Shown one piece after another: positions 8,174-12,961 of a stretch of 12,961 nucleotides of DNA. Position numbers and translations under genes: made by a program. The DNA comes from Prevotella sp. UBA3776. Lineage in GTDB: Bacteria; Bacteroidota; Bacteroidia; Bacteroidales; Bacteroidaceae. The stretch lies in NCBI GenBank assembly GCA_002369515.1, contig DFFM01000045.1:1-12961 (forward strand). The letters run 5' to 3'. Each line of letters starts with the position of its first letter. Position 1 is the stretch's first letter. The notes under the pieces are model-generated. The model searched no databases. It was not told the origin of the DNA and worked only from the letters and a program-made list of their open reading frames with translations.

Positions 8174-9528
8174 TGGCAAGTGAACAGCAATACATAGAAC
8201 TCTACGAGCAGGCGCGGCAGATGATTTTCGGCCATGCCCCCGAGGCCATGAATGCCGTTCGCGACCAGGCTTACCGCGACTTCAAGGCCCAGGGATTCCC
8301 CTCGCGAAAGGTGGAACGCTACAAATACACCGACCTTCAGAAACTCTTCGAGCCCGACTATGGTGTCAACCTCAACCGTTTCGAAATACCGGTCGATCCC
8401 TACGAAGCGTTCCGCTGCGACGTGCCCAACCTGAGCACCTCGCTCTATTTCGTGGTGAACGACTCGTTCTACAGCAAGGCTTTGCCCAAGAGCCATCTGC
8501 CCGAAGGGGTGATTGTGGGGTCGTTGCGCGACCATGGCGACTTGGTGGGCCGCTATTATGCCAAGCTGGCCAAGACCGACGGCGACGCGGTGACCGCGCT
8601 CAACACCATGCTGGCGCAGGACGGGTTGCTGGTGTATGTGCCCAGGGGCGTCAAAGTGGACCGTGCCATTCAGGTCATCAACATCCTGAAGGCTACGCCC
8701 AGCAACGCCCAGCGCACAGTGCCCGACATGATGGTGAACCGCCGCGTTCTCATTGTGCTCGAAGAAGGGGCGGAGGTCAAAATGCTCTTCTGCGACCATA
8801 CGGCCGACGACCGGAACTTCCTGGCCACACAGGTCATCGAGGCTTATGTGGGCGACAACGCCCAGCTGGACCTCTACTGTCTGGAGGAGACCCACAACAA
8901 GAACATTCGGGTGAGCAACGTCTATATAGACCAGCAGGCCAACAGCCGCGTCTGCCACAACGTCATCACCCTGCACAACGGCATCACGCGCAACCGTCTC
9001 GACCTGTCGCTCAGCGGCCAGGGGGCTGAATGCTACTGCAGCGGCTGTGTGGTTGCCGACAAGCGGCAGCATGTGGATAACAACACGCTCATCACCCACC
9101 ACGTGCCCCACTGCACCAGCCGTGAACTCTACAAATATGTGCTCGACGAGCAGGCCACAGGAGCCTTTGCCGGTAGGGTGCTGGTGGAGCACGGCGCTCA
9201 GCAGACCGTTTCGCAGATGACCAACCAGAACCTCTGCGCCACCCGCGAGGCGCGCATGTTCACCCAGCCCATGCTCGAAATCTACGCCGACGACGTGAAG
9301 TGTGCCCACGGAAGCACCGTTGGCCAGCTCAACGACGCGGCCATGTTCTACATGCGGCAGCGCGGCATCAGCGAGCACGAAGCCAAGGTGCTTTTGCAGA
9401 ACGCTTTCATCAACGAAGTCATCGACCAGATGAAGCTCGAGCCTCTGCGCGACCGGCTCCACTATCTGGTGGAAAAGCGTTTTCGCGGCGAGCTGAGCAA
9501 GTGCAAAGGCTGTAAGCTGTGCAAATGA
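8173..9528 (+). CDS. sufD: Fe-S cluster assembly subunit SufD
   Basis: SufD is the SufB paralogue that completes the SufBC2D complex and is needed for iron acquisition. The 451 residues carry the N-terminal helical region with SRKVERYKYT (about 44-53) and the C-terminal beta-helix core. His379 in KCAHGSTVG corresponds to the functional His360 of E. coli SufD. The start was set at 8173, overlapping the sufC stop; the same frame stays open far upstream, but there it only shadows sufC. Unusual features are a Cys cluster CYCSGC (287-292) in the beta-helix and a C-terminal tail with Cys444, Cys447 and Cys450 (CKGCKLC), a CxxCxxC spacing that could bind metal. Whether these are general in Bacteroidota SufD cannot be judged here. 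The next gene starts after a 99-bp purine-rich spacer with no convincing promoter. Confidence 0.95.
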
Positions 9529-9627
9529 GAAGTAAGCTGACAAATATCTGGTGAAGAAAAAAAAGGAGTGGAGTAGGGGCTTAATAGTATTGAGTAATAA
9601 AGGCCTAGAAAAATCAACTTAACGTAA

Positions 9628-10335
9628 ATGAAAAACTATTTATTCACAGTAATGATGTTGTTGACAACAATGTCTTTACAAGCGCAATCTTTCTGCGGCG
9701 TACACAAGTACGACGGGGAGCACAAAAACGAAGGCACTGGCTACGTGATAAGCGGTTACAACGTGGTGTCGGGTGCTTTCGTGGGAGTTGAGCTCTCCTA
9801 TAAGCGCCATCTCACCGACCGCTGGCATGTGAGCTCCAACGGCCAGCTGCAGTTCGGCAAGCAGATCTATTCCATCGGGATAGAGGGTGGATACCGGCTG
9901 CCTTGGGGCTTCTCAGATTTCTATTTTGAGGGTCGTGCCATAGCTAACCGCTACAACCGATGGCAGACCAACGAGAAAATCTACAATCTCTCCGTTGCGT
10001 GGGAAACACCCTATTTCCACCTGCGCCTGGGAGAATCGTACATTCACTATCAATTCCACGACGACGGCTATTCTGAGCCGCTCACCATGACCTTCGGTAC
10101 CGGCGTGACAATTCGTCCCCGCTGGCACCCGTGGAACATCGGACTCTTCTTCCGCAATTACGATGAGTTCTACTACGAAAACTGGAACATCAACTGGGGC
10201 TTGCAGTTCTATGCCCAACTGCGTCAGCAGATGATGCTTTTCGGCGAGTTCACCGTGCGCCCGGCAGGCAGTATCAGCCAGTTGGCCAGTAAATACGAGA
10301 CAACGGGAAGGTTAGGAATCAAATACGTTTGGTAA
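9628..10335 (+). CDS. Predicted outer-membrane beta-barrel protein, function unknown
   Basis: No family is recognised. The 235-residue product starts with a clear signal peptide: Lys2, a hydrophobic core (5-17) and a likely cut after LQA (19), before Gln20, as is common in Bacteroidota. The mature part has no hydrophobic helix. It has alternating polar/hydrophobic strands rich in Tyr, Trp, Phe and Gly (for example VGVELSYKRHL, YSIGIEGGYRL, WGLQFYAQLRQQM) and ends in KYVW, an aromatic C terminus typical of outer-membrane barrels. This suggests a small barrel of perhaps 8-10 strands. It is two bases upstream of a lipoprotein phosphoesterase, so the two are probably co-transcribed and may work together at the envelope. 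It interrupts the suf operon, and nothing in the sequence links it to Fe-S assembly. Confidence 0.75.
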   Translation: MKNYLFTVMMLLTTMSLQAQSFCGVHKYDGEHKNEGTGYVISGYNVVSGAFVGVELSYKRHLTDRWHVSSNGQLQFGKQIYSIGIEGGYRLPWGFSDFYFEGRAIANRYNRWQTNEKIYNLSVAWETPYFHLRLGESYIHYQFHDDGYSEPLTMTFGTGVTIRPRWHPWNIGLFFRNYDEFYYENWNINWGLQFYAQLRQQMMLFGEFTVRPAGSISQLASKYETTGRLGIKYVW

Positions 10336-10337
10336 TC

Positions 10338-11384
10338 ATGAAGACAAGAATCAAAACATACGCGTTGGCCATTCTGGCCTTGGCAGGTCTGGTTTCCTGC
10401 GAGAAGGTAAGTCCCATAGGTGTGCTCGTCTCGGGTACGGCCGTTGAGGACCGTGTGGAAATGTCACATAGTTATTATTCCGCTTATAAAGGCGATTTCA
10501 GGGAGCACTTGGCCCCTTCTGGCGAATACTCCTTCCTGGTGGGCGCCGACAGCCATCTCACCTCCGACTTGGGGCGCATGCAAGAGATGCTGCAGAATGG
10601 ACTCGACCACGACGACTTGATGTATTGCCACTTGGGCGACATTGCCGACACAAAGGCAGAATATTACATTAATCTGGGCACGCTGATTGACGAGTACAAG
10701 TGGAGATATGCCAAGAAATACTATAAGGAAATATATGTGGGAGAAGAAGATGACGAATGGGAACGTGAGGACAGGTCTAATTATATTTATGAGGACACAG
10801 TCAATAATAATATATACACTGTCGATGATATTCCTTTCCCGTTCTATCCTGTTGTGGGCAACCACGACATTACCCACAACGGCTGGGCACTCTGGTCGAA
10901 CCTCTTTCATTCGTCGTTCTACGATGTTTACGTTGTTGTGGGAGAGGAACAGAATGTTTTGGACCATTTCATCTTTCTCGACACAGCCAGCGGCACCCTT
11001 GGCAAGAAGCAGGTGGAGCTGATAGAAGAAGACGCGCTTTTCGGCAAGGAACTTGAGGAGTTTGGCCTGAAGATGCGTCACACGTTTGTGTTTACCCACA
11101 CCAACCTGTTCCGCCCGTCGTCCATGCAGTTTGCCTCGACGTTTGCCCGCGAGGAGACTTTCTTCCTGCTCAAGCAGTTCGAAAAATGGAATGTTCATAC
11201 GGTGTTCTATGGTCATGTGCACAAGTGGGACGAGCGCGACTACGCAGGTGTAAAGCACATTACGCTCGATTCCATGAGCGAGCGCAACAGCCCCGGCCCC
11301 GGCGACTATCTGCTGCGTGTGCATGTCAAAGCCGACGGCACCGTGAGCTACGAGAAAGTGAGAATGAACTATGTTGCCCCATAG
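10338..11384 (+). CDS. Lipoprotein calcineurin-like metallophosphoesterase
   Basis: A predicted exported phosphoesterase with a two-metal site. The 348-residue product has a lipoprotein signal peptide with lipobox LVSC (Cys21), so it should be lipid-anchored in the envelope. The full metallophosphatase motif set is present: DSH (Asp71, His73), GDIAD (Asp101, Asp104), GNHD (174-177), the motif His254 in FTHTN, and GHVH (292-295). The substrate is not predictable; nucleotides, phosphodiesters and phosphoproteins are all possible. ATG 10338 starts two bases after the previous stop; an in-frame TTG at 10329 would misplace the signal peptide. Between GDIAD and GNHD is an AT-rich, very acidic and Tyr/Asn-rich stretch (about 10710-10830) unlike the rest of the gene. 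The stop lies 15 bases before sufS. Confidence 0.88.
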   Translation: MKTRIKTYALAILALAGLVSCEKVSPIGVLVSGTAVEDRVEMSHSYYSAYKGDFREHLAPSGEYSFLVGADSHLTSDLGRMQEMLQNGLDHDDLMYCHLGDIADTKAEYYINLGTLIDEYKWRYAKKYYKEIYVGEEDDEWEREDRSNYIYEDTVNNNIYTVDDIPFPFYPVVGNHDITHNGWALWSNLFHSSFYDVYVVVGEEQNVLDHFIFLDTASGTLGKKQVELIEEDALFGKELEEFGLKMRHTFVFTHTNLFRPSSMQFASTFAREETFFLLKQFEKWNVHTVFYGHVHKWDERDYAGVKHITLDSMSERNSPGPGDYLLRVHVKADGTVSYEKVRMNYVAP

Positions 11385-11399
11385 CCCTATGCCAATGCC

Positions 11400-12725
11400 A
11401 TGTACGACCTGCAAGCAATAAGAGCCGATTTTCCCATTCTTTCGCGCCGGGTATATGACCGTCCGCTGGTCTATCTCGACAATGCAGCCACCACGCAGAA
11501 ACCCCTGTGTGTGCTCGACGCCATGCGCGAGGAGTATCTCAACGTGAACGCCAACGTACACCGTGGCGTTCACTATCTCTCGCAGCAGGCCACCGACCTG
11601 CACGAGGCGGCGCGCGAGAAGGTGCGCCAGTTCATCAACGCCCGCAAGACGGAGGAAATCATCTTCACCCGCGGCACCACCGAGGCCATCAACCTGGTGG
11701 CCAGCTCGTTTTGTGAGAGCCAGATGCAGCCCGGCGACGAAATCCTGGTCACCGACATGGAGCACCACTCCAACATCGTGCCCTGGCAGCTGCAGGCCCA
11801 GCGCCGCGGCATCGTGGTGCGCCACCTCCCCATCAGCGACGACGGCCGCCTGCTAGCCTGTGGCGGCGGTTCCCTTTGCTGCAGTGCCCCCTCTCCCTCC
11901 AGCAGCAGCGGTTCCCTTTGCTGCGACACCCCCTCCCCCGCCAGCAGCGGTGGTTCCCTTTGCTGCGACACCGTCGCAGCCCACCTGACAGAAAAGACCA
12001 AACTGGTGAGCATTGCCCACGTGAGCAACGTGCTGGGCACGGTGAACCCCGTGGCCGACATAGTGCGACTGGCCCACGAGCGCGGCATCCCCGTCCTGAT
12101 AGACGGCGCGCAGAGCGCGCCCCACATGCCCATCGACGTGCAGGCCCTCGACTGTGATTTCTTTGCGTTCAGCGGCCACAAAATGTACGGCCCCACGGGC
12201 ATAGGCGTACTCTACGGCAAGGAGGAGTGGCTCGACCGGCTGCCGCCCTATCAGGGAGGTGGCGAAATGATTGACAAAGTGACGTGGGAACGTACCACCT
12301 TCGAGCGGCTGCCCTTCAAGTTCGAGGCCGGCACACCCGACTTCGTGGCCACCCACGGCCTGGCTACAGCCATCGATTATGTCAATTCGCTGGGGTTTGA
12401 CAGCATCGAAGCCCACGAACGCGAGCTCACCCGCTACTGCATGGAGCAGTTGCAAACGGTTCCCGACATCCGCATCTACGGTCCCGAGGCCGACTGTCGC
12501 GACGCTGTAGTGTCGTTCAACGTGGGCAACATCCACCATCTGGACATCGGCACCCTGCTCGACCGTCTGGGCATTGCCGTGCGCACAGGCCACCATTGTG
12601 CCCAGCCGTTGATGGACCGCCTGGGCATCAGCGGCACCGTGAGGGCTTCGTTTGCGCTCTACAATACAAAGGAGGAAATCGACACGCTCGTGGCGGGAGT
12701 GAGACGAGTAGCCTCGATGTTCTGA
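11400..12725 (+). CDS. sufS: Cysteine desulfurase SufS with a Cys-rich repeat insertion
   Basis: SufS is the PLP enzyme that converts cysteine to alanine and passes persulfide sulfur to the SufBCD scaffold, usually through SufE or SufU. All hallmarks of a group II desulfurase are present: LDNAATTQKP, His123 in MEHHSNIVPWQ, Lys261 in FSGHKMYGPTG (PLP Schiff base, E. coli Lys226), and Cys400 in RTGHHCAQP (persulfide Cys, E. coli Cys364). His123 has the same number as in E. coli, whereas Lys and Cys are shifted by 35-36. An insertion of about 36 residues therefore lies between them, explaining 441 residues instead of about 405. The insert (about 153-191) has seven Cys and repeats GSLCC three times, encoded by a 42-bp tandem repeat. 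It replaces the short linker before LTEKTKLVSI. The reading frame stays open throughout. The start is 15 bases after the phosphoesterase stop. Confidence 0.95.
   Translation: MYDLQAIRADFPILSRRVYDRPLVYLDNAATTQKPLCVLDAMREEYLNVNANVHRGVHYLSQQATDLHEAAREKVRQFINARKTEEIIFTRGTTEAINLVASSFCESQMQPGDEILVTDMEHHSNIVPWQLQAQRRGIVVRHLPISDDGRLLACGGGSLCCSAPSPSSSSGSLCCDTPSPASSGGSLCCDTVAAHLTEKTKLVSIAHVSNVLGTVNPVADIVRLAHERGIPVLIDGAQSAPHMPIDVQALDCDFFAFSGHKMYGPTGIGVLYGKEEWLDRLPPYQGGGEMIDKVTWERTTFERLPFKFEAGTPDFVATHGLATAIDYVNSLGFDSIEAHERELTRYCMEQLQTVPDIRIYGPEADCRDAVVSFNVGNIHHLDIGTLLDRLGIAVRTGHHCAQPLMDRLGISGTVRASFALYNTKEEIDTLVAGVRRVASMF
11868..11972 (+). repeat. In-frame 42-bp tandem repeat inside sufS (2.5 units)
   Basis: GGTTCCCTTTGCTGC occurs at 11868, 11910 and 11952, an exact 42-base period. 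Units 1 and 2 agree at about 34 of 42 positions; unit 3 stops after the GACACC that follows its core. Each unit encodes 14 residues, GSLCC-(S/D)-(A/T)-PSP plus a Ser/Gly tail. The period is a multiple of three and contains no stop, so copy number could change without a frameshift. It sits in the loop between the His123 region and the next conserved strand of SufS. Confidence 0.9.
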
Positions 12726-12739
12726 ACTTTTTTTGCGGG

Positions 12740-12804
12740 AGTTGGCAGGAGTCTTTTTCTTGCTTGCCGGGAGTGTTATTTCTGAAGTTGGCAGGAGTCT
12801 TTTT
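12740..12804 (+). repeat. Direct repeat pair after sufS, 46-base period
   Basis: AGTTGGCAGGAGTCTTTTT is present at 12740-12758 and 12786-12804. CGGGAGT occurs at 12736, 12769 and 12814, and also in the hairpin after infB. The 12726-12961 segment has no gene; it holds these repeats, the palindrome at 12849 and the C-run tract at 12926. Several T-runs follow the repeats, but no convincing stem precedes them, so no standard sufS terminator is called here. Confidence 0.6.
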
Positions 12805-12848
12805 TTGTTAACCGGGAGTTTGCGAACATTGATATTCTATTTGGAAGG

Positions 12849-12895
12849 TTTCATCCTCGCTCCACGAGTCGCTGGCTCGTGGAGCGAGGATGAAA
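12849..12895. repeat. Perfect long palindrome downstream of sufS
   Basis: The 20 bases TTTCATCCTCGCTCCACGAG (12849-12868) are exactly complementary to 12876-12895. One C-G and one G-U pair can extend the stem to 22, leaving the loop GCT. It would be a very stable hairpin in RNA from either strand. No T-run follows on either side, so it is not a textbook intrinsic terminator. It may block exonucleases at the 3' end of the suf mRNA or be a dispersed extragenic palindrome. Confidence 0.75.
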
Positions 12896-12925
12896 ATATT
12901 TGGAGCAAATGGGTAAAGTTACAGA

Positions 12926-12946
12926 CCCCACCCCCGTCCCCTCCCC
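12926..12946 (-). other. G-quadruplex motif on the minus strand
   Basis: Four C-runs of 4, 5, 4 and 4 bases on the + strand (12926, 12931, 12938, 12943) are separated by A, GT and T. The minus strand therefore has four G-runs of at least four bases with loops of 1-2 bases, a very strong quadruplex consensus. It is intergenic, 201 bases after sufS, near the window edge. Its neighbour to the right is not visible, so its position relative to a promoter is unknown. Confidence 0.6.
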
Positions 12947-12961
12947 TTGCTTCCTATGGTT

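Noticed and set aside
9585..9592. TAGTATTG as a promoter for the barrel/phosphoesterase pair
   Set aside because: It differs from TAnnTTTG at one position and has no TTTG/TTG element 19-21 bases upstream, so it is too weak to call.
12726..12735. T-run after the sufS stop as an intrinsic terminator
   Set aside because: No stable stem lies directly before the T-run; only a four-pair hairpin inside the end of the gene was found.

Overview
The window looks like chromosomal DNA of a Prevotella-like member of the Bacteroidales (Bacteroidota). The evidence is two promoters of the Bacteroidota type (-7 box TAnnTTTG), almost no Shine-Dalgarno sequences, signal peptides ending in LQA|Q and LVSC, a short NusA without the extra C-terminal repeats, and a sufBCD...S order typical of the phylum. 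Genes are GC-rich and spacers are AT-rich and full of small repeats. Species cannot be named from sequence alone. All complete genes are on the + strand.

Layout. Bases 1-637 are mostly intergenic: possibly the last codons of an unidentified gene, a MITE-like repeat (139-308), a GU-rich hairpin (327-355), a branched palindromic structure (395-440) and a T/C-rich tract. A promoter (638-669) and a terminator-like leader hairpin (684-712) precede rimP (741-1208) and nusA (1213-2478). A second, inverted copy of the MITE-like element (2489-2657) lies between nusA and infB (2686-5661). These three genes are the conserved transcription/translation operon: 30S maturation, transcription elongation/termination and initiation factor 2.

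A strong bidirectional terminator (5866-5905) separates infB from the second operon, and the -7 box of the suf promoter (5908-5915) starts two bases after it. This operon makes iron-sulfur clusters: sufB (5934-7379), sufC (7418-8173) and sufD (8173-9528) form the scaffold/ATPase complex, and the cysteine desulfurase sufS (11400-12725) supplies sulfur. Two exported proteins interrupt it between sufD and sufS: a predicted small outer-membrane barrel protein (9628-10335) and a lipoprotein calcineurin-like phosphoesterase (10338-11384).

The most unusual feature is inside sufS. An in-frame 42-bp tandem repeat (11868-11972) adds about 36 residues rich in Cys, Ser, Gly and Pro, including three Cys-Cys pairs, to an otherwise canonical SufS with all catalytic residues present. 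Downstream of sufS (12726-12961) there is no gene, only repeats, a perfect long palindrome and a minus-strand G-quadruplex motif. No RNA gene, CRISPR array, transposase or phage gene was seen.
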